The notes under the pieces: model-generated
Told to the model about the DNA's origin: nothing
Databases searched by the model: none
The model's input: the letters and a program-made list of their open reading frames with translations, nothing else
Origin: Roseomonas elaeocarpi
GTDB taxonomy: Bacteria; Pseudomonadota; Alphaproteobacteria; Acetobacterales; Acetobacteraceae
Direction of reading: 5' to 3'
DNA length: 64,000 bases
NCBI RefSeq assembly: GCF_042433915.1
Contig: NZ_JBHLUN010000001.1
Location: 310,001-374,000, forward strand
Shown: piece after piece, positions 17,327 to 25,497 of the stretch
How the letters are laid out: each line of letters opens with the position of its first letter
Numbering within the stretch: the first letter of the stretch is position 1
Translations under genes and position numbers: made by a program

Positions 17327-17413
17327 CGACTGGCCTCGCTCGACCTGGTGAGCGAGGGGAGGGCCTGCTGGAACATCGTCACCTCCGCGACGGACATGGA
17401 GGCATGGAACTTC
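17327..17413 (+). pseudogene. Fragment of an NtaA/DszA-type flavin monooxygenase
   Basis: About 29 codons read RLASLDLVSEGRACWNIVTS followed by TDMEAWNF. This matches the signature of class C flavin-dependent monooxygenases of the NtaA/SnaA/DszA type, where a conserved LDHLSxGRxGWNxVTS block precedes an A-x-NFG motif. No other part of such a gene is present on either side, and no start codon gives a plausible protein, so this is a remnant. It lies directly after the catabolic operon, suggesting that an oxygenase gene was once there and was deleted. Confidence 0.6.
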
Positions 17414-17488
17414 CTCGTGTCCTGGGATGAAGGGTGGCGCGGGGAGCACGGATCCCGCGAGCGGGCCCGAGGCCGCGCGGCACCGGTG

Positions 17489-18385
17489 TCAGAGCGCGCC
17501 GGCCTCGACCTTGCTCCAGCCACGCAGCGCGGCGTCGTCCGGCATGGCCCCGTCGAACCACAGGCTGGCGCAGACGCGGGAGATGACGTCGCCGTCGTGG
17601 CCGATATGCGGCACCGGCACCAGCGTCCAGTTGCAGGCCACGCCGCGCCGCGCCGCTTCGGCCTGTCCGGCGGCCAGGTAGTTGTGCGCGCGGGCGAAGC
17701 GGTGCGGCCCCTGCGCGAGGGCGCCCGGATTGGCCGGCAAGCTGGGGCCGGAGGTCTCGATATCCTGCTCGCCCGCCAGGATCAGCAGCGGAAAGCGCAG
17801 CAGGCGCAGCAGCTCCGCCTCGCCGAGTCCGATGCCGCCCAGGCCGTCGGGGAAGTTCCGCTCCAGCGTCGGAAGCGTGTACCAGCCGGGGTTGCCGACC
17901 GCGATGGCCTCGAAGATGTCCAGCGGCTGGGTGGAGGCCATGCGGTGGCCGAACTGCCCGCCGGCCGAATGGCCGAAGAAATGGGCCTTCTCCCGCCGCG
18001 TGATGCCGGCCTGCCGGAGCCAGGCGAAGACCCGCGCGGGAATGGCGTAGCCCCACTTCTCGCGCGGCTGCACCGTGCCGTCCTTCAGCAGAACATGGCC
18101 GTTGTTGTAGACCTCTGCGCCCGGGTAGTTCGCGTTGTCGAAATTGGGCGCCACGATCAGCAACCCGTGCCGGTCGGCGGCGGGGATCCAGAAGTCACGG
18201 TAGTCGTCGCCGTTGCGGTTCATGCCGTGCTGCACCAGCACCACCGGGCTGTCCGGCGTGAAGCTGGCGGGGCGGTAGGTGTGCAGCACCAGCGGCCGCG
18301 TCGGGTCGCCGGCCTCGTCGGTGAAGGGGATTGCGGCACGGCCGGGGGCGGCGAGCGCCTGGGCCAGGGTATCGGCAAAGCTCAT
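17489..18385 (-). CDS. Alpha/beta hydrolase (PHB-depolymerase/esterase-like)
   Basis: A 298-residue alpha/beta-hydrolase. VVLVQHGMNRNGDDYRDFW provides the oxyanion region, FFGHSAGGQFGHRM carries the nucleophile Ser in GHSAGG, AGEQDIETSG the acid and a late PHIGHDGD the His. This arrangement resembles the LpqC/PHB-depolymerase branch. No signal peptide is visible, so it should be cytoplasmic. It begins 37 bases after the stop of the binding-protein gene upstream on the same strand, so the two may be co-transcribed. The substrate (an ester or short polymer) is not known. Confidence 0.83.
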   Translation of the reverse strand: MSFADTLAQALAAPGRAAIPFTDEAGDPTRPLVLHTYRPASFTPDSPVVLVQHGMNRNGDDYRDFWIPAADRHGLLIVAPNFDNANYPGAEVYNNGHVLLKDGTVQPREKWGYAIPARVFAWLRQAGITRREKAHFFGHSAGGQFGHRMASTQPLDIFEAIAVGNPGWYTLPTLERNFPDGLGGIGLGEAELLRLLRFPLLILAGEQDIETSGPSLPANPGALAQGPHRFARAHNYLAAGQAEAARRGVACNWTLVPVPHIGHDGDVISRVCASLWFDGAMPDDAALRGWSKVEAGAL

Positions 18386-18422
18386 CGAACAGTCCTGCTG
18401 AAGGGCGGCGCGCGGCGCAGCA

Positions 18423-20057
18423 TCATTCGGCGGCCGTGACCTCGGTCGCCATCGTGGTCTGGTCCACGCGGCCAGGATAGGCCAGGCCCTTGCGGAAGGC
18501 CCAGACCGCGCTTTCGAACTGGACCGGAATCACCGGCATCTGTTCCAGCGCCACCTTGCCTGCTTCCTGCAGCAGCGCGACGCGCGAGGCGTCGTCCATG
18601 GTGCCCATGGCCCGACCGGCCAGCGCGTCGAAGCGCGGGTCGGACCAGCCGCCATAGTTGCTGGTGCCGAGGCCACGCGCCGGATCGCTGGTCATCAGCC
18701 AGGTGCGGAAGAACATCAGCGTTTCCGCCGCATCCGAGCCCCAGCCGCCCATGGCGACGCTGAACTCCCGCTTGCCGCGGCGGCCGAAGAAGACGGAGGA
18801 GGGCATGGTGTCCAGCTCCACCTTCACGCCGATGCGCTGCCAGTACTGCGCCAGCACCTGCGCCAGCCTGGCATCGTTGATGTAGCGGTTGTTGGTGGCA
18901 TGAAAGGTGAAGGAGAAGCCGTCGGCGTAGCCCGCCTGCTTCAACAGCTCCCTGGCCTTCGCGGGGTCGTAGGGCAGCACCGGCAGGCCGGGGATGGTGC
19001 CGGCCATGCCGTCGGGCAGGAACTGCGCGGCCGGCAGGGCGATGCCGTCCATCACCCGGGTCTCGATGGTCTTGCGGTCGATGGCGAGCGACAGCGCCTG
19101 CCGCACCCGCGCGTCCTGCAGCGGGTTCTTGCCCTCGCCGCCGTTGACGAAGGGGCTGGGGCTGCGGCCGGTGTCGAACTGGATGAAGATCTGCCGCGTG
19201 GTCGGCTTGGTGGCGATGCGGAAGCCCGTATTTTCCCGCAGGCGCGGCAGGTCGCCGGTGGCGGGGCTCTCGATCACGTCGTAGTCGCCCGCCAGCAGCG
19301 CGGCGAGGCGCGGCCCGGCGGCGGTGACCGGCGTCAGGCGCACCACCTGCCACTGCGGCTTCTCGCCCCAGTAATCCTCGTTGCGCCGCAGCTCGGTGAC
19401 GGCGTTGCGGCTGTAGCTCGCCAGCTTGTAGGGGCCGGTGCCGATGGCGGCGGAGGTGTCGTTGAACTGCGCGGCGGACGGCCAGGGGCCGGCGAAGCCG
19501 CAGTCCTCGCCCTTTGAGAAGTCCAGCCTGGCCTGGTTGATCAGGCTTTGCGGCAGGATCGTCAGGTTGCTGATGTCGCTCAGCAGCAGCGGCTCGGGCT
19601 CCCTGGTGGTGACGCGGATGCTGTGCTCGTCCAGCACCTCCACCTTTTCCAGCCGGCGCACGATGCGGGAGTAGGACTGGACGACCTCGTCCTTGTTGTT
19701 CTGGGCACGGCAGAAGGTGAAGAGCACGTCGGCCGCCGTGAAGGGCTGGCCGTTGTGGAACCGCACGCCGGGGCGTAGCCGGAAGGTCCATTCGCGGTCG
19801 CCGTTCCGCGTCCAGCTCTCGGCCAGGGCGGGCCGGACGGTCAGATCCGCATCCAGGTCCACCAGCGCCTCGAAAACGTGCTGGCGCAGGGTGTTGTTCG
19901 GCGTCAGCGAGTAGTTCAGCGGATCGGCCGAGGTGGTTTCGGCGGACAGCGCGATGCGCAGCGTTTGCGCGCCGGCGGGCGGGGCGGCGGCGCCCAGGAG
20001 GAGGACCAGCGCCGGCAGCAGCGAGCGACGGGCCAGTCTGGCGGTGAATCCTGTCAT
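18423..20057 (-). CDS. ABC transporter substrate-binding protein, peptide/nickel family (SBP_bac_5)
   Basis: A 544-residue periplasmic binding protein. The N-terminus has ARRSLLPALVLLLGAAAPPA ending in an Ala-rich cleavage site (about residue 31). The mature part shows the family features: NNTLRQHVFEALVDLDADL, then WTFRLRPGVRFHNGQPFTAADVLFT and a C-terminal WGSDAAETLMFFRTW. The ATG at 20057 was chosen because the signal peptide starts there. No permease or ATPase gene is adjacent, so it must use a transporter encoded elsewhere or act as an orphan. Its ligand may be a peptide, opine or other amphiphile. Confidence 0.88.
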   Translation of the reverse strand: MTGFTARLARRSLLPALVLLLGAAAPPAGAQTLRIALSAETTSADPLNYSLTPNNTLRQHVFEALVDLDADLTVRPALAESWTRNGDREWTFRLRPGVRFHNGQPFTAADVLFTFCRAQNNKDEVVQSYSRIVRRLEKVEVLDEHSIRVTTREPEPLLLSDISNLTILPQSLINQARLDFSKGEDCGFAGPWPSAAQFNDTSAAIGTGPYKLASYSRNAVTELRRNEDYWGEKPQWQVVRLTPVTAAGPRLAALLAGDYDVIESPATGDLPRLRENTGFRIATKPTTRQIFIQFDTGRSPSPFVNGGEGKNPLQDARVRQALSLAIDRKTIETRVMDGIALPAAQFLPDGMAGTIPGLPVLPYDPAKARELLKQAGYADGFSFTFHATNNRYINDARLAQVLAQYWQRIGVKVELDTMPSSVFFGRRGKREFSVAMGGWGSDAAETLMFFRTWLMTSDPARGLGTSNYGGWSDPRFDALAGRAMGTMDDASRVALLQEAGKVALEQMPVIPVQFESAVWAFRKGLAYPGRVDQTTMATEVTAAE

Positions 20058-20215
20058 GGGCGGTGTCCCCGGCGCTCGTGACCACACAGGATGCCCGTCC
20101 GCAGCACAAGCAGGATACCTGCCGGGGCCGCCCGATCCGCTGCCCGCGGCCGCCCGCCCTTCGGCTGCTTCCACGGCAGCGGCGGTTCCGCCGCCGCGCG
20201 GAGGTCATGGGGAGC

Positions 20216-20235
20216 GGGGAGTGTCATTCCTCCCC
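20216..20235. terminator. Candidate hairpin after the SDR gene
   Basis: GGGGAG and CTCCCC form a 6-base stem around an 8-base loop in the 243-base gap between two minus-strand genes. There is no T-tract. It could end the transcript of the short-chain dehydrogenase at 20301-21110; support is weak. Confidence 0.3.
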
Positions 20236-20300
20236 GACGCCTCACCTCAGCCTTGTTGAGCTCCGAGTCGTCATCTGGTGGTGGTAATGAAGGCCACAGC

Positions 20301-21110
20301 CTAGTTCGCCGATCCCGGTTCGGAAAGGCGGGCGTGCCGCTCCGCCTTGATGCTGTCAGGCAGCACCCGGTTCAGGACGCGGCCCTCGAAGCTGACGGCG
20401 AGGCCGCCGCCGAAGACCTTGTCGCGTCCCGCCATCAGCGCCTCGAAGCCCTGGCAGGCGACATCGGCCGGATCGGCCTTCGGCCCGGCGCCGACTTTCG
20501 TGTCGTCCTCGCCGGCCTTGTGGAAGAATGCCGTTTCGGTCTGCTGCGGCAGCAGGGTGGTGACGGTGACGCCGCTGTCCTTGAGCTCGGTGCGGATGGC
20601 CTCGGCGAAAGACAGCACGAAGGCCTTGGAGGCGCCGTAGACGGCCTCGAAGGGCACGGGCGTGGTGCCGGAGATGGAGGAGGTGAACAGGACGCGCCCC
20701 TCGCCGCGCTGCACCATGGCGGGCAGCAGGCGCTTGGCCAGGTGGACCACCGCGACGACGTTCAGCCGCAGGAGCGAGAGCTCGTCCTCGAGCGCCGTGG
20801 TGCGATCGGCGACGCCCGGCACGAAGGCGCCGCCCGCACCGATGCCGGCGTTGATGGCGAGCGCGTCCAGCGGGCGGCCGGTGTCCTGGATGGCCCGAAC
20901 CAGCGCCTCGACGCCCTCCTCGGTCGACAGGTCGGCGGGTGCGACGGTGACCTCGGCGCCCAGGTCGCGCAGCATCGCTGCCGCCTCGTCGAGACCCTGG
21001 CCGCGGGAGGTCACCAGCAGATCGAAGCCGTGGCTGGCGAACTGCCTGGCGAGCTCCAGCCCGATGCCGCTCGAAGCCCCCGTCACCACGGCAAATCCTG
21101 CTCTGGCCAT
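20301..21110 (-). CDS. Short-chain dehydrogenase/reductase
   Basis: A 269-residue classical SDR. VVTGASSGIGLELARQF is the Rossmann nucleotide-binding motif, INAGIGAGG the NAG-type motif, SSISGTTP the catalytic Ser region and YGASKAF the Tyr-x3-Lys pair. It oxidises or reduces an alcohol or ketone with NAD(P); the substrate is unknown. The ATG at 21110 directly precedes the Rossmann strand and the length matches the family. It is separated from the binding-protein gene downstream by 243 bases and from the LysR gene upstream by 209, so it is probably a single-gene unit. Confidence 0.88.
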   Translation of the reverse strand: MARAGFAVVTGASSGIGLELARQFASHGFDLLVTSRGQGLDEAAAMLRDLGAEVTVAPADLSTEEGVEALVRAIQDTGRPLDALAINAGIGAGGAFVPGVADRTTALEDELSLLRLNVVAVVHLAKRLLPAMVQRGEGRVLFTSSISGTTPVPFEAVYGASKAFVLSFAEAIRTELKDSGVTVTTLLPQQTETAFFHKAGEDDTKVGAGPKADPADVACQGFEALMAGRDKVFGGGLAVSFEGRVLNRVLPDSIKAERHARLSEPGSAN

Positions 21111-21319
21111 GTGTGGTTCTTTCCGCCGTTGTGTTGCCCCATCGGGTAACGCGCGGCCGGTGCCACGGTCGCATCGCCAGACAGGCCGGGTTCGCGCGGC
21201 CGGCGACCGGGCATCGCCCTGGATCCGCATGGAGGCCCGGCACGGCATCCATCCACCACCCGGTATCATGGCGACCTCGCCCCGGGGCGCGCCCAGCTGG
21301 GCGCTCGCGAAAGGCGGCC

Positions 21320-22231
21320 TCAGGCCGGGCGGTTGGCCGCGTCAGGCCCGGCGTCCAGCAGGGCCGCGCGCAGCTCCGTTATCAGCGCCCGGGCCGCCGG
21401 GCCCAGCACGCGGTCGCGGGGCTTCAGCAGGCCGATGCTGCGTGACACCGCCGGCTCCACCAGCGGCACCCTGGCCAGGCCGTACCCGGCCGGGCCATGC
21501 ACGGCCGAGGCGGGCAGGACGGTCAGGCCGGCACCGGACGCCACCAGCGCCACGGCGGTGCCGAGGTGGCGCACCTCGATGCGCCAGCTGGCCGACACCT
21601 CGGCGCGCGCCAGCGAGGCCTCGATGATCCGCCGGTTCTCGCTGAGCGGTCCGATCGAGACCAGCGGCTCCCGCCCCAGCTCCGCCCAGGACACCGAGGC
21701 CTGCCGTGCCAGCCGGTGGTCGTGCGGGCAGATCAGGAAGAACGGCTCCTCCAGCAGCGGCTCGGCTTCCACCTTCCAGCTTTCCGAGCCGACCGCGGCC
21801 AGGGCGAAGTCCAGCTCGTTGCGCTCCAGCAGGGCGCGGATCTCGGTGGCGGAGCTGTCGTACACCACCACCTCGCCGCGCCAGCGCCGGCGGTGCTGCG
21901 CCAGCACCGGCGCCAGGTAGCGCACCGCGAGCGTGGGCAGGCAGCCCAGCCGCACCGCCTGCGAAGCCTCCCGGCTGCCGGCCCGGCGCAGCGCGTCGCT
22001 CAGCCGGGTCAGGGCGTCGCGCGCTTCGGGCAGCAGGGCGCTGCCGGCCGGCGTCAGCTGCACCGGCCGCCCGGTGCGCAGCAGCAGCGGCTGCCCCACC
22101 ACCGCTTCCAGGCGCTGCATGCGCCGCGTCAGCGCCGGCTGGCTCAGGCCCAGCCGCTGCGCCGCGCGGTGGAAGGAGCCGAGTTCGGCGATCGCCAGGA
22201 AGGCTTCGAGGCCGGGCAGGTCGAGGTGCAT
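21320..22231 (-). CDS. LysR-family transcriptional regulator
   Basis: A 303-residue LysR-type regulator. The N-terminal helix-turn-helix reads FLAIAELGSFHRAAQRLGLS followed by QPALTRRMQRLE, and the C-terminal periplasmic-binding-like domain runs to the end. It is transcribed divergently from the hydratase/CoA-transferase/lyase set at 22331-26430, the classic arrangement in which a LysR protein activates the facing operon when a pathway intermediate binds. The shared 99-base region between the starts should hold its binding sites. Confidence 0.9.
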   Translation of the reverse strand: MHLDLPGLEAFLAIAELGSFHRAAQRLGLSQPALTRRMQRLEAVVGQPLLLRTGRPVQLTPAGSALLPEARDALTRLSDALRRAGSREASQAVRLGCLPTLAVRYLAPVLAQHRRRWRGEVVVYDSSATEIRALLERNELDFALAAVGSESWKVEAEPLLEEPFFLICPHDHRLARQASVSWAELGREPLVSIGPLSENRRIIEASLARAEVSASWRIEVRHLGTAVALVASGAGLTVLPASAVHGPAGYGLARVPLVEPAVSRSIGLLKPRDRVLGPAARALITELRAALLDAGPDAANRPA

Positions 22232-22330
22232 CGGAGGAGGCTATGATGCGCCAGGCTGATCGAAGCGTCACGCCTTTGCATTGGACGCATCCGCTGCCGC
22301 CGCCCCCATGCTGCGCGCGGGAGAAAACGC
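22232..22330. promoter_or_regulatory. Divergent promoter region of the LysR gene and the dicarboxyl-CoA operon
   Basis: These 99 bases separate the two divergent starts. GATGCG near its left end and CGCATC about 40 bases later form a spaced inverted pair that could be part of a LysR-type site. I cannot define promoter elements with confidence. A GCGGGAGAAAA stretch gives the ribosome site for the gene at 22331. Confidence 0.4.
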
Positions 22331-23215
22331 ATGAACAGCAGTACCGCCGACGATGTCGCACGCCTGCAGGACTGGGTCGGGCGCGAGGAGGTGGCGGAGG
22401 ACGAGGCCAGCCTGCCGCTGGTGCGCCGCATGGCGGCGCTGCTGGACCTCGACCCGGACCGCTTCCGCCGCGGCGACGCCCTGCCGGAGAACTGGCACAC
22501 GCTGTTCTTCACGCCGGTCGCGGGACAGTCGCAGCTCGGCCCCGACGGGCACCCGCGCAAGGGCGACTTCCTGCCGCCGGTGCCGCTGCCGCGCCGGATG
22601 TTCGCCGGCCGCCGGCTGCGCTTCCTGGCGCCGCTGCCGATCGGCAGCGCCCTGCGCCGCACGTCCACAGTGGCCGCGATCACCCACAAGACCGGACGCT
22701 CGGGCGAGATGGTGTTCGTGCGCGTCGAGCACGCCGTCGCCGCCGACGGACAGGTCGTGCTGCGCGAGGAGCACGACATCGTTTACCGCCCCGAGGCACC
22801 GCCCGGCGCCGGCGCGCCGCCGCCGGTGCAGGAAGCCGCCCTGCCGGAGCCGGACCTGCGCGAGCCCTACGCCCCGGACCCGGTGACGCTGTTCCGCTAC
22901 TCGGCGCTGACCTTCAACGGCCACCGCATCCACTACGACCTGCCCTACACGCGGGAACAGGAGGGCTACCCGAACCTCGTGGTGAATGGCGGCCTGACCG
23001 CGCTGCGCTTCGGCGAACTGGCCAAGCGCCTGCTGCCTGGCAACCGCCTGGGCCGGCTGGCGGTGCGCAACGTGCGCCCCTTCTTCCTGGGCGCCGCGGG
23101 GGAACTCCTGGGTAAGCAGGAAGGGGACGGCAGCGTCCGCCTCTGGGCCCTGGACGGCAAGGGGCGCCCGATCGCCACGGCGGAGGCCTCGGACCGGCCG
23201 GGGGAGGGCGCGTGA
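22331..23215 (+). CDS. Hot-dog hydratase, mesaconyl-C4-CoA hydratase-like
   Basis: A 294-residue double hot-dog protein of the FAS1-like dehydratase/MaoC group. The N-terminal half carries a GDALPENWHTLFFTP region and a PRRMFAGRRLRF motif; the C-terminal half has LFRYSALTFNGHRIHYD, the hydratase signature with its catalytic Asp/His region. The best known relative is mesaconyl-C4-CoA hydratase, which makes citramalyl-CoA. Its neighbours, a class III CoA-transferase and a citramalyl/malyl-CoA lyase type enzyme, support that reading. It overlaps the next gene (GTGA). Confidence 0.82.
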   Translation: MNSSTADDVARLQDWVGREEVAEDEASLPLVRRMAALLDLDPDRFRRGDALPENWHTLFFTPVAGQSQLGPDGHPRKGDFLPPVPLPRRMFAGRRLRFLAPLPIGSALRRTSTVAAITHKTGRSGEMVFVRVEHAVAADGQVVLREEHDIVYRPEAPPGAGAPPPVQEAALPEPDLREPYAPDPVTLFRYSALTFNGHRIHYDLPYTREQEGYPNLVVNGGLTALRFGELAKRLLPGNRLGRLAVRNVRPFFLGAAGELLGKQEGDGSVRLWALDGKGRPIATAEASDRPGEGA

Positions 23216-24504
23216 GCGTGGCGGACCCGGAGGCGGCGCCCGTGGCCGGCCGCGGCCCGCTCGCCGGGCTGCGGGTGCTCGACGTCACCAGCACCATCGT
23301 CGGGCCCACCGCCACGCTGATCCTGGGCGAGCAGGGGGCCGAGGTCATCAAGGTGGAGCCGCCCGAGGGCGACGTCATGCGCCGCCTGGGCGGCCGGCCG
23401 CGCGAGCCCGGGCTGTCGCCGAAGTTCCTCCACTTCAACCGCAACAAGCGCTCCGTCGTGCTGGACCTCAAGACGGGGGAAGGGCGCGAGGTGATGCGGC
23501 GCCTGGCGGAGCGGGCGGACGTGTTCGTCAGCAACATGCGCCCCCGCGCGCTGGGGAGGCTCGGGCTCGGCTGGGAGGCGCTCTCGGCGCTCAACCCCCG
23601 GCTGGTGCACTGCACGATCGTGGGCTTCCTCGGCGGCGGCCCATACGAGGGCGCGCCGGCCTACGACACCATCATCCAGGGCCTGTCCGGCGTGGCGGGC
23701 GCCCATGTGGAACCCTTCGGCGAGCCGCGCTTCGCGCCCTTCGTGCTGGCCGACCACGTCACCGGCATCACCGCCGCGCAGGCGATCTGCGCCGCGCTGC
23801 TGGCCCGCGCCGGCAGCGGCCGCGGGCAGGCGATCGAGGTGCCGATGTTCGAGACCATGGCCGGCTTCGTGCTGATGCAGCACCTGGACCAGCGCACCTT
23901 CGACCGGGACGGCCACATGGGCGACCCGCGCATCATGTCGCCCGATGCGCGGCCGCTGCGCACGCGCGACGGCTTCATCTGCGTGTCCGCCAACACCGAT
24001 GCCCAGGTGCGCGCCTTCTTCGAGGCCACCGGGCGGCAGGATCTGGCGGAGGACCCGCGCTTCAGCACGGTGGCGGCGCGCATCATCCACGTCGACGCCT
24101 TTTTCCGCCTGCGCGCCGAGGCGATGCTGGAGCGCCCCACCGCGGAATGGGTGGAGGTGCTGCGCCGCCACGACGTGCCGGCCATGCCCTGCCACACGCT
24201 GCAATCGCTGCTGGAGGACCCGCAGCTGCGGGCTTCCGGCGTGGTGACCAAAGAAAAAAACGAAAACGGGGAGGACGCGATGCTGGGACTGCGACACGCG
24301 AGCCGATACGGGGAGTCCGGGGTGGCGCCATCGCGCATGGCACCACGGCTGGGTGAGCACGGGCCGGAAATCCTGCGCGAGCTGGGCTACGACGAGGCGG
24401 AAGCGCGGCGCCTGCTGGCGGCGCGCGCCGGGGTGTCGCCCGAAGGGGTCTCGCCTGAGGGGGCGTCGTCTCAGGGGGCCTCGCCCGAGGTGCCCGCGTC
24501 ATGA
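23212..24504 (+). CDS. Class III CoA-transferase (CaiB/BaiF family)
   Basis: A 430-residue member of family III CoA-transferases, which move CoA from a donor such as succinyl-CoA to a carboxylic acid. LAGLRVLDVTSTIVGPTATL near residues 18-37, GAEVIKVEPPEGD, NRNKRSVVLDLK and the YDTIIQGLSG region with the Asp that forms the covalent intermediate are all visible. GTG 23212 overlaps the hydratase stop. A Ser/Glu/Gly-rich tail of about 20 residues with repeated SPEG units ends the protein. In this operon it would activate the dicarboxylate that the hydratase and lyase then process. Confidence 0.9.
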   Translation: MSVADPEAAPVAGRGPLAGLRVLDVTSTIVGPTATLILGEQGAEVIKVEPPEGDVMRRLGGRPREPGLSPKFLHFNRNKRSVVLDLKTGEGREVMRRLAERADVFVSNMRPRALGRLGLGWEALSALNPRLVHCTIVGFLGGGPYEGAPAYDTIIQGLSGVAGAHVEPFGEPRFAPFVLADHVTGITAAQAICAALLARAGSGRGQAIEVPMFETMAGFVLMQHLDQRTFDRDGHMGDPRIMSPDARPLRTRDGFICVSANTDAQVRAFFEATGRQDLAEDPRFSTVAARIIHVDAFFRLRAEAMLERPTAEWVEVLRRHDVPAMPCHTLQSLLEDPQLRASGVVTKEKNENGEDAMLGLRHASRYGESGVAPSRMAPRLGEHGPEILRELGYDEAEARRLLAARAGVSPEGVSPEGASSQGASPEVPAS

Positions 24505-25490
24505 GGCGCCGTGCCCTCCTGCTCGGCGGCCTCGTTCTGGGCGCAGGCGCCGGACTGCTGCGGGCGCCGGCACTGGCGCAGCCCGGCGGCGACTGGCCCA
24601 ACCAGCCGATCCGCCTCGTGGTGCCCTTTCCGCCGGGGGCCGCCAACGACAATCTGGGCCGCGCCATCGCCGATCAGCTCTCGCCCCGCCTGAAGCAGCC
24701 GGTGGTGGTGGAGAACCGCGCCGGCGCCGGCGGGTCGGTGGGCTCCGAGCTCGTGGCCCATGCCACGCCCGACGGCTACACGCTGCTGCTGGGCCATATC
24801 GGCACGCTGGCGGTGAACCCGGCGATCTACCCGCGCCTGCCCTACGACCCGGTGCGCGACTTCGCGCCCGTGGCGATGATCGCCAGCCTGCCCAACGTCG
24901 TGGTGGTCAACCCGAAGCAGCCCTTCGGCGACGTGCAGGCGCTGGTGGCCTATGCCCGCGCCAACCCGGGCAAGCTGCGCTACTGCTCCGCCGGCAACGG
25001 ATCGGCCGGGCACATCGCGATGCTGGCCTTCCTGCAGGCCACCGACACCAAGATGGAGCACGTGCCCTATCGCGGGCTGGCACAGGGCATGAACGACCTG
25101 GTGGCGGGCTACGTCGACCTGACGCTGGGCGGCGCGCCGACCGTGATGCCACTGGTGCGCGACGGCCTCCTGCGCGCGCTGGCCGTCACCAGTGCCAATC
25201 GCGTAGCCTCGCTGCCCGAGTTGCCGACGGTGGCCGAAACCGTGGCGCCGGGCTTCGACGTGCAGCCCTGGTACGGCATCGCCGCCCCGCGCAACACGCC
25301 GGCCCCGATCGTGGAGCGCCTCAACCGCGAGATCAACGAGGTGCTGCGCTCGCCCGCGGTGATCAACCGGCTGGAGCAGGAAGGGGCCCATCCCGACCCG
25401 ATGACGCCGGATGCCTTCGGCAGCTTCATCCGGACCGAGGTGCCGCGCTGGGGCAAGCTGATCCGCGACGCCGGCGTGACGGCGGACTGA
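24501..25490 (+). CDS. Bug-family (TctC) periplasmic solute-binding protein
   Basis: A 329-residue tripartite-tricarboxylate-transporter binding protein. MRRRALLLGGLVLGAGAGLL is a twin-arginine-like signal sequence; the mature protein starts near an ALAQ site. Family motifs include PIRLVVPFPPGAANDN, VVVENRAGAGGSVGSE and PDGYTLLLGH. Bug proteins bind carboxylates and other small anions with two carboxylate-clamping loops. No TctA/TctB membrane genes are adjacent, as is usual for Bug proteins. It overlaps the CoA-transferase gene by four bases, so it most likely captures the substrate of this pathway. Confidence 0.92.
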   Translation: MRRRALLLGGLVLGAGAGLLRAPALAQPGGDWPNQPIRLVVPFPPGAANDNLGRAIADQLSPRLKQPVVVENRAGAGGSVGSELVAHATPDGYTLLLGHIGTLAVNPAIYPRLPYDPVRDFAPVAMIASLPNVVVVNPKQPFGDVQALVAYARANPGKLRYCSAGNGSAGHIAMLAFLQATDTKMEHVPYRGLAQGMNDLVAGYVDLTLGGAPTVMPLVRDGLLRALAVTSANRVASLPELPTVAETVAPGFDVQPWYGIAAPRNTPAPIVERLNREINEVLRSPAVINRLEQEGAHPDPMTPDAFGSFIRTEVPRWGKLIRDAGVTAD

Positions 25491-25497
25491 GGCGCGC

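Noticed and set aside
18382..20208. 608-codon minus-strand frame overlapping the binding-protein gene
   Set aside because: Extremely Arg/Ala/Gly-rich and without a domain; the overlapping frame encodes a clear SBP_bac_5 protein with a signal peptide.
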